NCBI GenBank assembly: GCA_022360775.1
Contig: JAKSCD010000308.1
Location: 1 to 33,604, forward strand
DNA: 33,604 nt
Source of the DNA: Sneathiellales bacterium
GTDB taxonomy: Bacteria > Pseudomonadota > Alphaproteobacteria > Sneathiellales > Sneathiellaceae
Direction of reading: 5' to 3'
How positions within the stretch are numbered: position 1 is the stretch's first letter; each line of letters starts with the position of its first letter. The notes under the pieces were generated by a model, which was not told the origin of the DNA, searched no databases, and saw only the letters and a program-made list of their open reading frames with translations. This document shows, in pieces, positions 1 through 7,312 of this stretch. Position numbers and translations under genes: made by a program.

Positions 1-378
1 CGCGAGCATCGGCTGAAAGCGCTGGGCGACATACATGACACTGTTGATATTCACATCCATCACATCGTTCCAGCCGCTCGGCAGAAACTCTTCACGGTTA
101 TAGCGAACGATACCCTGGCACTGGATGAGGATATCAAGGGAGGAAAAAGGCGCGTTAAAATTCTCAAGCGCATCCGGGTCCGTGATATTGATGGCGCAGT
201 AATGAAGCCCGTTCAGGTCCGAGCCTTCCTGGCCCTTATAATCGTCAGCGCTAGGGCGGGTGCCGGACACGTAAACGGTTGCGCCTCTGTCTTTGAAGGC
301 ATGGGCCATACCATTACCGATCCCGCTGGAACCGCCAATGATCAGGACAGTTTTTCCGGTAAAATCGAGATCTTTCAT
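1..378 (-). CDS. SDR-family oxidoreductase, N-terminal part (cut by window edge)
   Basis: This is the N-terminal 126 codons of a short-chain dehydrogenase/reductase, a cytoplasmic NAD(P)-dependent oxidoreductase; the rest lies beyond base 1. The start ATG at 378 follows a strong GGAGGAG ribosome site. The Rossmann glycine motif GGSSGIG sits at about residues 15-21, and DILIQCQG takes the place of the usual NNAG strand. The catalytic Ser-Tyr-Lys part is outside the window. It is the last visible gene of a leftward series (enoyl-CoA hydratase-like, SDR, TetR) with a 51-base gap to the TetR gene, so it is probably co-transcribed. The substrate cannot be told from the sequence. The family call is firm. 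Confidence 0.85.
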   Translation of the reverse strand, partial: MKDLDFTGKTVLIIGGSSGIGNGMAHAFKDRGATVYVSGTRPSADDYKGQEGSDLNGLHYCAINITDPDALENFNAPFSSLDILIQCQGIVRYNREEFLPSGWNDVMDVNINSVMYVAQRFQPMLA

Positions 379-429
379 CTCTCCTCCTTGCTGGTTGCTT
401 CTTTTGGCACCTTCAGGCGAACGCCCGTC

Positions 430-1044
430 TCAAGTATTGAGGAGTTTTTTCAGGATTTCCAGAAGTTCTTTCTGGCTTTGTTTAAAATCACCGCTCTGTA
501 ATTTGCCCATACCGGTCAAGGTATCGCGCGATAGATGCATGTAATTGATAGAGCCGAGATAAAGAGCGAGAAAAGCCTGAAAAGAAAGATTGGAAACAGT
601 GGATCCCTTTGGCAGACGCTTGTGAAGATCTTCAATTGCCGTGATAAAAATGGCAAGAGGCCAGCTTTTAGGTGGTGCTGCACGCTGATCCATGTCGAGC
701 ATATCCCGCATGACAATACAGGTGGCATCCGGGTTTTCTTGGCACCAGATATCAAGATCAATAGCCGTTTGGATAAGCCCCTGCTCAGGTTCTTCAGCTC
801 TCTCGCAATTTTCCACAATGGGGATCAGGCTGTCGGCAATCCGATCCAGAACGGCGGCGTAAAGACGTTCTTTATTCGGGAAATGATGAAATAAAGAGGG
901 TTTGGCGATACCGACTTTAGAGACAATATCGCTTAAAGAGGCGCCAAGATATCCTTTGCTCGCAAACAGTTTCAGGGAAACATCGAGGATCGTCTCCCGT
1001 GTTTCCATCCCACTGCGCGCGGGCCTCCCCACTGCTCCGGCCAT
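430..1044 (-). CDS. TetR-family transcriptional regulator
   Basis: 204-residue cytoplasmic DNA-binding repressor of TetR type. The N-terminal domain (about residues 14-62) has the typical arrangement: an opening helix with ILDVSLKLFASKGY, then a helix-turn-helix ending in AKPSLFHHFPNKERLY. The C-terminal ligand domain is not conserved enough to name an inducer. The ATG at 1044 has an AAGGGA ribosome site seven bases upstream. It lies inside the leftward operon 20 bases after an SDR gene. The operon promoter near 2895-2924 carries a TetR-type palindrome, so it likely represses its own operon. Given the enoyl-CoA hydratase neighbour, an acyl-CoA or related metabolite is a reasonable but unproven inducer. 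Confidence 0.9.
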   Translation of the reverse strand: MAGAVGRPARSGMETRETILDVSLKLFASKGYLGASLSDIVSKVGIAKPSLFHHFPNKERLYAAVLDRIADSLIPIVENCERAEEPEQGLIQTAIDLDIWCQENPDATCIVMRDMLDMDQRAAPPKSWPLAIFITAIEDLHKRLPKGSTVSNLSFQAFLALYLGSINYMHLSRDTLTGMGKLQSGDFKQSQKELLEILKKLLNT

Positions 1045-1064
1045 ATGTTATTCCCTTATCCTGA

Positions 1065-1847
1065 TCAGCGTTGCTGACGGGTTGCTTCCTTTCGGCTGCC
1101 AAGGGGCATGACATTCAAATGGGCGCCCCCGTTGATGTCGATGTCTGCTCCGTTGATAAAGCCTGCCTCTGCGCTTAGCAGAAATGCGATCAGATGGGAA
1201 GCTTCAGCCATGTCGCCAAATCGCCCGGCCGGGGTCATGGCGAGGGCCGCGTCTTTGATAACGCCTGGCATTGCCGCGACCTTTTCGGTTTCTGTCATCC
1301 CGGGCAGAACTGCATTGCAGGAGATATTATGGCGAGCATATTCAAGCGTAACCGCGCGGGTCAGGCCAAGAATACCGGCTTTACTGGCGGAATAACCTGC
1401 CTGATTGATCAGCCCGCCGCGGGCAGCACCGGAGGAGACATTGACGATGCGACCATATTCTGCATCCCGCATGGCCGGAATAACCGCGCGGATCATATTA
1501 AAGGTACCTGTCAGATTGACAGCGATTTCTTTCTCCCAGGCGCTTTGTGCCATTTTTTCAAGCGGTGCTATATTATTTACAATCCCTGCATTATTAACGA
1601 GACCCTGTACGGGTCCGATTTTTTCGGTGAGCATTTGCGCAGCCTGATGCACGGCCCCTGCATCCGAGATGTCTGCGAGAGTGGCGTAGCAGGTTGCTCC
1701 CTTGTCTCGCAGCTCTTCTGCAAGGTGAAGCGCCCTGTCATCAATATCGATAATTCCGACAGCTATCCCAAGGTCGGTTAAATGCTGTACGGTTTTCCGG
1801 CCGATGCCGCTGGCGCCACCGGTCAGAATGACAGATTTTGTTTCCAT
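1065..1847 (-). CDS. SDR-family oxidoreductase (FabG-like)
   Basis: 260-residue classical short-chain dehydrogenase/reductase, a cytoplasmic NAD(P)-dependent alcohol or ketone oxidoreductase. It shows the cofactor motif TGGASGIG (about residues 9-16), the NNAG motif near residue 90, a catalytic serine in NVSSGAA, the active-site YSASK, and the C-terminal NGADIDINGG typical of FabG-like members. Asp-rich IIDIDD after the second strand suggests NAD(H) preference. The ATG at 1847 has an AAGGGGAAG ribosome site. It sits 62 bases after the enoyl-CoA hydratase-like gene and 20 bases before the TetR gene. A role in beta-oxidation-like degradation (3-hydroxyacyl step) is plausible from context, but the family is too broad to fix a substrate. 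Confidence 0.88.
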   Translation of the reverse strand: METKSVILTGGASGIGRKTVQHLTDLGIAVGIIDIDDRALHLAEELRDKGATCYATLADISDAGAVHQAAQMLTEKIGPVQGLVNNAGIVNNIAPLEKMAQSAWEKEIAVNLTGTFNMIRAVIPAMRDAEYGRIVNVSSGAARGGLINQAGYSASKAGILGLTRAVTLEYARHNISCNAVLPGMTETEKVAAMPGVIKDAALAMTPAGRFGDMAEASHLIAFLLSAEAGFINGADIDINGGAHLNVMPLGSRKEATRQQR

Positions 1848-1909
1848 GGATTTGCTTCCCCTTCTTTTCCAGGCAGGCTTTGTTGAAAAAACCTGCCCGG
1901 TTCTAATTA

Positions 1910-2803
1910 TTATTTGCGGCCTTTGCCTGGCTTCATATGTGCTGGCCCCTGACTGTAATCCTCAAACGGACCGTCACGATCGGTGACCGCCTGCTGAACG
2001 CCTTGATCCATGGCGGTCCGAACAAAATCACGGCCTTCGGCAGTATTGCGCATCATGGCATCCAGAATTGGACCCAGTGTCTGCGTGGATTGCAGACCCA
2101 TATTGTCATAAGCCTGGTTGACGATCAGCTTCATGGCGGCAAGCTGGGTGGTTGGGATTTTCGCCATCCGTTCTGCCCAGTATCGAGTGCGTTCATCCAG
2201 CTCGTCAATAGGGCAGGCCTCGTTAATCAGGTCAATTTCAGCCGCTTCCTCACCGCTGAGCGAGTCGCCAGTGAGGGCATATTTCTTGGCTTTTGTAAGG
2301 CCGAGACGATAGATCCACATACCGGTCAGATGGCAGCCCCAGACGCGAGAGTAAGGTGTTCCGATACGGGCATCATCAGCCGCAATGACAAAATCGGCGC
2401 AGAGGGCCATTTCAGATCCGCCGCCGACACACCAGCCGTGGATTTTGGCAATAACCGGCTTGGAACTTTTCCAGATGGACATGAATTTCGGTACCGGCCC
2501 AAGATAAGGGTTCGTGGCAACAATCATATCAATACCTGGATCCCAGTGTTCAGGGCGCATATCCAGACCGCCCATATCAAAGTGATCCAGATTGTCAGAG
2601 AAATCAAAACCGGCACAGAAACTGTGGCCGGAACCTTGCAGGATAATCACCCGGACATCCTTGTCGTGATTGGCAAGGCCGATAGCAGCTTCAATTTCAT
2701 CCCACATGGGAGGGCGAATGGTGTTGAATTTGTCAGGACGATTGAAGGTAATCGTCGCGATGCGGTCATTTTTCTCATAAATCAGAGTTTCAAAATCAGT
2801 CAT
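1910..2803 (-). CDS. Enoyl-CoA hydratase/isomerase (crotonase) family protein
   Basis: 297-residue crotonase-fold protein, acting on acyl-CoA thioesters in the cytoplasm. The oxyanion-hole segments are visible: GHSFCAGFDFSD near residues 59-70, and HGWCVGGGSEMALCADFVIA near residue 125. The glutamate after GGGS and the downstream IGTPYSRVWG segment resemble hydratase-type members, but the exact reaction (hydration, isomerisation or hydrolysis) cannot be assigned. At 297 residues it is somewhat longer than the usual 260, with a basic tail. The ATG at 2803 has a GGAGCAG ribosome site. It is the first gene of the TetR-controlled leftward operon, directly downstream of the operator-bearing promoter. 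Confidence 0.88.
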   Translation of the reverse strand: MTDFETLIYEKNDRIATITFNRPDKFNTIRPPMWDEIEAAIGLANHDKDVRVIILQGSGHSFCAGFDFSDNLDHFDMGGLDMRPEHWDPGIDMIVATNPYLGPVPKFMSIWKSSKPVIAKIHGWCVGGGSEMALCADFVIAADDARIGTPYSRVWGCHLTGMWIYRLGLTKAKKYALTGDSLSGEEAAEIDLINEACPIDELDERTRYWAERMAKIPTTQLAAMKLIVNQAYDNMGLQSTQTLGPILDAMMRNTAEGRDFVRTAMDQGVQQAVTDRDGPFEDYSQGPAHMKPGKGRK

Positions 2804-2893
2804 TTCTGCTCCGTATCAATTCAGAAGAAGGGAAGGGCTTCTTTGATTTTTGCCGGAGGAAAGGTTTTTGATATTTCCCTCCGTTTCCTTTTT

Positions 2894-2919
2894 AAATCTA
2901 CCAATCGATCGGTAGATTT
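2894..2919. promoter_or_regulatory. Palindromic TetR-type operator
   Basis: A 26-base inverted repeat with 12 of 13 base pairs matching. Its outer arms are AAATCTACC and GGTAGATTT around an AATCGATC core. It overlaps the spacer and -10 of the leftward promoter, the position where a repressor would block RNA polymerase. The size and CGATCGGT-like core fit TetR-family operators, and a TetR gene is in the operon it controls. Confidence 0.75.
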
Positions 2920-2924
2920 GTCAA
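2895..2924 (-). promoter_or_regulatory. Sigma-70-type promoter of the enoyl-CoA hydratase/SDR/TetR operon
   Basis: Read leftward, TTGACA (complement of 2919-2924) is followed after 18 bases by TAGATT (complement of 2895-2900), or after 17 bases by GTAGAT. The -35 box is a perfect consensus match. The start codon at 2803 lies about 90 bases further on, and no other gene could use this promoter in that direction. Confidence 0.65.
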
Positions 2925-2977
2925 ATAGAAGCCGGAGAGAAAATATTTTGATATTAAATCAATAAGTTAAGTAGATT

Positions 2978-3292
2978 CTATCGATCTTTCGGCGCGAGGT
3001 GGGCTATCCGTTTCACATGGTCTTTGATGTTTTCCAGTGAAAATCTGTTATGGATTCGTTTGCTTGATGCCGGGTTATATTCAAGGCCCAGTTTAAATTC
3101 AGTGCGCCAGGCTTTTTGGGGCCTGATGGGGCGTTTTTCGAAATTACCACCACATTTGGGGCAGACATTCTGCAACACCTGCTCCACGCAATCCGCACAA
3201 TAGGTGCATTCATAGGTGCAGATGCGGGCATCCTCCGCGTGAGGGGGAAGGTCTTTATCACAAAGCTCGCAATTTGGTCTCAGATCCAGCAT
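2978..3292 (-). CDS. DUF1272 small zinc-binding protein
   Basis: 104-residue cysteine-rich protein of the DUF1272 family, with no known function. It opens with MLDLRPNCELCDKDLPP. Paired cysteines follow (CTYEC, CADC, and a CPKCGG knuckle), consistent with a treble-clef or RING-like zinc site in the first 50 residues. The tail is basic and variable, and longer than in most members I recall. The ATG at 3292 is chosen over a TTG one codon earlier because AGGAG sits at ideal spacing from it. It is transcribed away from the GlxA-type regulator, sharing an 88-base divergent region, so the two may be linked in regulation. Confidence 0.85.
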   Translation of the reverse strand: MLDLRPNCELCDKDLPPHAEDARICTYECTYCADCVEQVLQNVCPKCGGNFEKRPIRPQKAWRTEFKLGLEYNPASSKRIHNRFSLENIKDHVKRIAHLAPKDR

Positions 3293-3349
3293 CAATATCT
3301 CCTTTTGTTGTTAAGGGATATTGTCCAGAAGATGTTATTGGCGTAAATA

Positions 3350-3362
3350 GTGTGTATCACAC
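3350..3362. promoter_or_regulatory. Candidate operator between DUF1272 and GlxA-type genes
   Basis: GTGTG-TAT-CACAC, a perfect five-base inverted repeat with a three-base centre, in the short divergent intergenic region 18 bases before the regulator's ATG. The position suits an autoregulatory site, but its short length makes chance possible. Confidence 0.35.
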
Positions 3363-3380
3363 ATATTATGACAAACACTT

Positions 3381-4343
3381 ATGAATAAACGACGAAAACT
3401 CCTTTTCTATCTTTTTGACGGCACCTTGATGCTGGATATTGCTGGACCCTTGCAGGTTTTTCACAGTAGCCGGGGATATGATGTGGAATTTGTTTCTGCA
3501 TCGGGCGGGACAGTGACTACAGATGTTGGCGTCATGTTCGAGACAAAGGCTGCAGAAGCGTTTCTGGAACAGTCTGTTGACCTCTTGTTGATCAGCGGCG
3601 GCGGGGCGGTTTTCAGGCATTACCAAGAACCTTCGGAAATTCAGGCAATCAACATCCTCTCCAAATCAGCGTCACGTATTGCCTCCATCTGCACAGGGGC
3701 TTTCTTGCTGGCGGCCGCAAAACTCCTGGATCATAAATCCTGTGTGACCCATTGGCGCTATTGTGATCGTCTGAGGGAGGAATTTCCAAAGCTTAATATC
3801 CTGCAAAACAGGATTTACGTGCAGGATGGCCGTCTTTGGACCTCAGCAGGTGTTACGGCAGGCATTGATCTTGCCCTAGCCATGGTGGAAGCAGATTTCG
3901 GTCGGACCCTTTCTTTACAAATTGCGCAGGAACTGGTGGTTTTTGCAAGACGCCCTGGCGGTCAAAATCAGTTCAGCAGTGCTCTTAAAAACCAGTTTCA
4001 GGATCCGGACGGGAAATATGACGAGCTGCACTCCTGGGTAAAAGACAATCTGCCCGAGGGGATTACGGTTCTAAAAATGGCACAGAAATTGGGCATGAGT
4101 GAGAGGAATTTTATCCGCCTTTATAAAATGGATAACGGCATAAATCCGGGAGAAGCCCTTCGCCGGTTCAAGTTTAAGGCGGCGGAGCATCTCCTGCTTC
4201 AAACAGGTCATCCACTTAAACAGGTGGCCCATTTAAGTGGGTTTGGTCATTACGAAAATCTGCGTCGTGCTTTCGCAACAAAAAGAGGGGTAACACCCCA
4301 GGCGTTTCGTGAAAGATTTCAGCAGCAGGACATCATCCGTTAA
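3381..4343 (+). CDS. GlxA-type AraC-family transcriptional regulator (DJ-1/PfpI domain plus HTH)
   Basis: 320-residue cytoplasmic regulator with two parts. Residues 1-190 form a DJ-1/PfpI (class I glutamine amidotransferase-like) domain, with Cys104 in SICTGAFLLAAAKLL at the nucleophile-elbow position. Residues about 210-315 form an AraC/XylS double helix-turn-helix, ending in HLSGFGHYENLRRAF...VTPQAFRERF. The Cys is usually a sensor or ligand-pocket residue, not a proven catalyst, in this subfamily. No clear ribosome site precedes the ATG at 3381. The gene overlaps the convergent PhzF gene by four bases. Likely targets are the neighbouring DUF1272 or PhzF genes, but this is inference from position only. 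Confidence 0.9.
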   Translation: MNKRRKLLFYLFDGTLMLDIAGPLQVFHSSRGYDVEFVSASGGTVTTDVGVMFETKAAEAFLEQSVDLLLISGGGAVFRHYQEPSEIQAINILSKSASRIASICTGAFLLAAAKLLDHKSCVTHWRYCDRLREEFPKLNILQNRIYVQDGRLWTSAGVTAGIDLALAMVEADFGRTLSLQIAQELVVFARRPGGQNQFSSALKNQFQDPDGKYDELHSWVKDNLPEGITVLKMAQKLGMSERNFIRLYKMDNGINPGEALRRFKFKAAEHLLLQTGHPLKQVAHLSGFGHYENLRRAFATKRGVTPQAFRERFQQQDIIR

Positions 4344-5194
4344 GTTTCCCCGATTTTTATACATTGCCCGAGGATCCAGTATCCCGTTCCGCCTTCGGTG
4401 CTTTCTTCAAAATCCACATCCAGCCGGGACGGATTACCCATGGCCTCTCCTTGCAGCACTGTTATTCTTCTGTGTGAATTTATCACGCCTGTTTGCTTTA
4501 GCACGCCGGCAAGGGCCGACGCTGCAATACCGGTTGCGGCGTCTTCGGGATATCCTGCGGATCTTGGAAATTGACGGGCATGAAACATAGTATCCTGTTC
4601 AGACCTGCAATAAGGGTAGAGGCCTGTACTGCCAATTTCCATGCATATCTCTTTCACCTGGTCAAAATCCGGGGAAAGGCTGTTTAAGATCATCGTCGAC
4701 TGAAGGGGAACCAGCGTTTTCATCCTGCTGGTGCATGCATTTATAATCTCACCGTTTGCCAGCTCGTTTTCTGTAATCTTCAGAGAGGAAAGAATGCGCG
4801 ATTTCTTTTCAGGATCAAGCGTTTCAGAAAAAACGTTTGGCTGGGAAAAAGCAAGAGAGCCATCGGTGCCAATCCTGGTATCAATCACACCGCTTTTGGT
4901 TCCAATCCTGTAATTCCCGGCGGAAATTCTGCCTTGGTCTTTCAGGGCCCACAGTGCGGCCAATGTGGCGTGACCGCACATTTCTGTTTCTTCCAGTGGG
5001 AGGAAAAACCGAAGGCTGAAATCACAGTTTTCTTCAGGGTCCGCTTTGAATAAAAAAGCGCATTCGTGACCGAAATTAGCTGCGATTTCCTTCATTTGAG
5101 CTTCTGAAAAATTATCCGCGTTCAGAGTGACAAGGCAGGGATTGCCCCCTTTTGGATGATCTGTAAATACACGAAGCGCGATTTGTGTCTGCAT
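4340..5194 (-). CDS. PhzF-family isomerase/epimerase-like protein
   Basis: 284-residue protein with the PhzF (diaminopimelate epimerase-like) fold. Family marks are the opening VFTDHPKGGNPC, GHECAFL with the acid Glu44 at the position of the PhzF catalytic Glu45, MCGHATLAALWAL, and DAATGIAASALAGVL near residue 220. PhzF itself isomerises trans-2,3-dihydro-3-hydroxyanthranilate, but most members are of unknown substrate, and no phenazine genes are present here. Cytoplasmic. The ATG at 5194 is followed by good N-terminal family similarity. It is convergent with the GlxA-type regulator with a four-base overlap. Confidence 0.88.
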   Translation of the reverse strand: MQTQIALRVFTDHPKGGNPCLVTLNADNFSEAQMKEIAANFGHECAFLFKADPEENCDFSLRFFLPLEETEMCGHATLAALWALKDQGRISAGNYRIGTKSGVIDTRIGTDGSLAFSQPNVFSETLDPEKKSRILSSLKITENELANGEIINACTSRMKTLVPLQSTMILNSLSPDFDQVKEICMEIGSTGLYPYCRSEQDTMFHARQFPRSAGYPEDAATGIAASALAGVLKQTGVINSHRRITVLQGEAMGNPSRLDVDFEESTEGGTGYWILGQCIKIGET

Positions 5195-5248
5195 TGAAGG
5201 GGCCTCTCAATCGGGTTCAGGACTTTTGCATGAGCCCGTTTTCAAAAC

Positions 5249-5273
5249 AAGTGGGGGACCTGCCACTTTTTTT
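5249..5273 (+). terminator. Terminator-like hairpin with no obvious upstream gene
   Basis: AAGTGG and CCACTT form a six-pair stem around an eight-base loop (5255-5262), with thymines continuing to 5273. This is a rho-independent terminator shape for rightward transcription. It lies between the divergent PhzF gene and the next rightward gene. No rightward coding gene ends just before it, so it may end a small RNA or act as an attenuator in the leader of the 5341 gene. Confidence 0.45.
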
Positions 5274-5340
5274 GAACGCCTGAAGGACATAGACGACTAA
5301 CCGATCAGTTGCATGGTATAAAGAGACAAGAGGGGATGAC

Positions 5341-6372
5341 ATGTTTTTTGTCTTCGGATTTACACTGTTTTTTGCGGGGGTCGGATATTTCTACCACTAC
5401 CTCGCGCTGGAGCTTTTCAAGGTCGATCTCGGCACATTTCTTCTTGAATGGTGGTCTTATGACGAATTTCGATATCTGCTAATTTTCATAAATCTTCTGG
5501 TTCTGGTTGCAGGGCTTCTTTATGGTTCTCTCTGGGCAAATTTTCAGATATTCCTGTTTGGTAAAAGCCGCGCTTTTATGTTGCTGGGAAAGGGGCTCGA
5601 AGAAAAGGTCTATCTTTCCTCCCTTGAAAATCCGAAAGAGGTTATTGAGCTTGAATGCTTCAATGACAAAATTGGCGCCGCAAATCTGAATACGGTTTAT
5701 CGCCGCTATATCGTGACACGGTATGGCAAGGCTCATTATGGTCCTCAACTCTTCTATTTTTCCAAGCAGATCGGCTTGATCATTGCAATTACGTTATTGC
5801 TGTTTTTCCCGTTTTTCCTCAACACACTCCCTTTTAAATCCTATGCCATTCACGAGAAAATGTGGGAACGGTACGAATTGGTGAGTGGAAGCAACATCGA
5901 AGGCGTTCTTTCCCTCATTATGGATCAGGCTTCCTATATTGTTCTTCTGGCGGCGATCGCACTTTTCTTCAGTTTCGTCGTGATCCTGCTTCTCTTTTGG
6001 CTTTTGCGTCCCCGGGGACTGTTTGCAGATGACCAGATCCTTTCTTTTCCAGCGAAAATAAAGCCCGGTTTCAGAACAGCCGGCCGGCCGGTGGAGCGCA
6101 AGGAGAGATATGCAAAACCGCAACCCGGTTCAAACTCCTCGAAAAAGCAAAGATTTATGGGAAATGACTATGTATTGAAGCTGGAGAAGGATTTCGATCC
6201 ACCGATTTTTATTCATTATAGTGTTGATGAGCATGAAAAAGCGCAGCTTAAATCTCTTGATCAGGCTTTTGACCGGAAAACGGAAGTAACAGTGATTATT
6301 GACTGTCCTGATGCCAGGGAGGGGACCAGCCTGTATGAGGCCGGGCCGGTCCTGTTGCAGGTTCAACACTAA
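5341..6372 (+). CDS. Integral membrane protein of unknown function
   Basis: 343-residue protein I do not recognise. Four hydrophobic stretches are clear, at about residues 3-22, 45-68, 145-168 and 195-222. They place it in the inner membrane with a soluble middle segment (about 70-140) and a soluble, lysine- and arginine-rich C-terminal third. The last 70 residues (from about 270) have alternating beta-strand character (DYVLKLEKDF, IFIHYSVDE, VTVIIDCPDA), suggesting a small C-terminal beta domain. The ATG at 5341 is preceded by an AGAGGGGA ribosome site, and TATAAA at 5317-5322 could be its -10 box. It stands alone between leftward genes, so the context gives no role. Confidence 0.75.
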   Translation: MFFVFGFTLFFAGVGYFYHYLALELFKVDLGTFLLEWWSYDEFRYLLIFINLLVLVAGLLYGSLWANFQIFLFGKSRAFMLLGKGLEEKVYLSSLENPKEVIELECFNDKIGAANLNTVYRRYIVTRYGKAHYGPQLFYFSKQIGLIIAITLLLFFPFFLNTLPFKSYAIHEKMWERYELVSGSNIEGVLSLIMDQASYIVLLAAIALFFSFVVILLLFWLLRPRGLFADDQILSFPAKIKPGFRTAGRPVERKERYAKPQPGSNSSKKQRFMGNDYVLKLEKDFDPPIFIHYSVDEHEKAQLKSLDQAFDRKTEVTVIIDCPDAREGTSLYEAGPVLLQVQH

Positions 6373-6421
6373 GGGGTGATAACGGCCTGCCGATCAGAAT
6401 GTTTGAGCGGCCGGCCCTCTT

Positions 6422-7213
6422 TCAGGCATCAGCTGTATTTTCCATTGGCAAACCAACCGCTTTTCTGCCCTCTGGAGTTTTTATCGAGAAATCGGTACCG
6501 GAATAGTGACTGCCCCCGGGGCCACAGAGAAAGAGGACAGCCTCGCCAACCCATTCGGGGGAAATATGACTGTCCCAATCCAGTTGGCTAACTGGATTAA
6601 CGTTTGAGGCCTTGATCTTTTTCATCATTTGCGTTGCCACGGATCCGGGGGAAAGACCAATAATATGAATGTCCGGATTAGCGGTTTCCTTATGGGCGAT
6701 TTCAGTCAGTTTTTTAGCTGCCGCCTTGGTGGAACAGTAATGGCTCCATCCTTCCAGAATACTGTTTGCCGCCCCTGAACTGATATTGATGATGGTTCCT
6801 GCACCTTGTCTGGTCATGACCGGAAGCACGGCGCGAAGACCGAAATAAACACCTTTCAGATTGATATCCACGGCTTTGCCCCATGCATCAGGGTCACTTT
6901 CCGCGAGCAGGCTGATAGGGTCAATAACCCCCGCATTATTGACCAGAATATCAAGTGATCCTTTGGTCTCAAGACAGGTTGATACTGCCATTTTGACATT
7001 TTCATACTGGCTGACATCCCCGGAAAAGGAGGCAACTGAATACCCTTTTTCCTTAAGATCGGTTGTTGCTTCTTCCAGCGCGCTTTTATTGCGGGCAAGC
7101 ATAAAGACATGAGCCCCCTGGGCGGCCAGTTTTTCTGAAATGGCAAATCCAATTCCCTGGCTTGCACCGGTTACGAGAGCTGTTTTTCCCGCAAGATTTG
7201 GTCGATCGGTCAT
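6422..7213 (-). CDS. SDR-family oxidoreductase
   Basis: 263-residue classical short-chain dehydrogenase/reductase. It has the cofactor motif TGASQGIG (about residues 15-22), Arg42 in MLARN pointing to NADP(H) preference, NNAG near residue 92, a catalytic serine in NISSGAAN, and the YCSTK active-site motif. The C-terminal end lacks the common NGG motif, so it is not a close FabG relative. It is transcribed divergently from a LysR regulator across a 99-base gap, the usual layout for a LysR-controlled target. The substrate is unknown. Confidence 0.87.
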   Translation of the reverse strand: MTDRPNLAGKTALVTGASQGIGFAISEKLAAQGAHVFMLARNKSALEEATTDLKEKGYSVASFSGDVSQYENVKMAVSTCLETKGSLDILVNNAGVIDPISLLAESDPDAWGKAVDINLKGVYFGLRAVLPVMTRQGAGTIINISSGAANSILEGWSHYCSTKAAAKKLTEIAHKETANPDIHIIGLSPGSVATQMMKKIKASNVNPVSQLDWDSHISPEWVGEAVLFLCGPGGSHYSGTDFSIKTPEGRKAVGLPMENTADA

Positions 7214-7296
7214 TTGTATTCCTTGTCTAAATTAAGCCGGAAACAGTTTATTAAGATCCGATGACGCAATAAATATAATGAAAAGCAAATAACTGA

Positions 7297-7309
7297 TGCG
7301 TATTATGCA
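7297..7309. promoter_or_regulatory. Candidate LysR-type binding box (T-N11-A)
   Basis: TGCGTATTATGCA has five of six base pairs matching around a central T and fits the T-N11-A pattern of LysR-type sites. It lies in the SDR/LysR divergent region, only a few bases before the regulator's ATG, where binding would repress its own gene. Confidence 0.4.
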
Positions 7310-7312
7310 CGA

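Noticed and set aside
1937..2965. Open frame of 342 codons on the + strand across the enoyl-CoA hydratase-like gene
   Set aside because: It is antisense to a gene with clear crotonase motifs, and it runs through the promoter and operator.
4340..5194. Phenazine biosynthesis locus suggested by the PhzF-family gene
   Set aside because: No other phz-type gene is present; most PhzF-family members have no link to phenazines.
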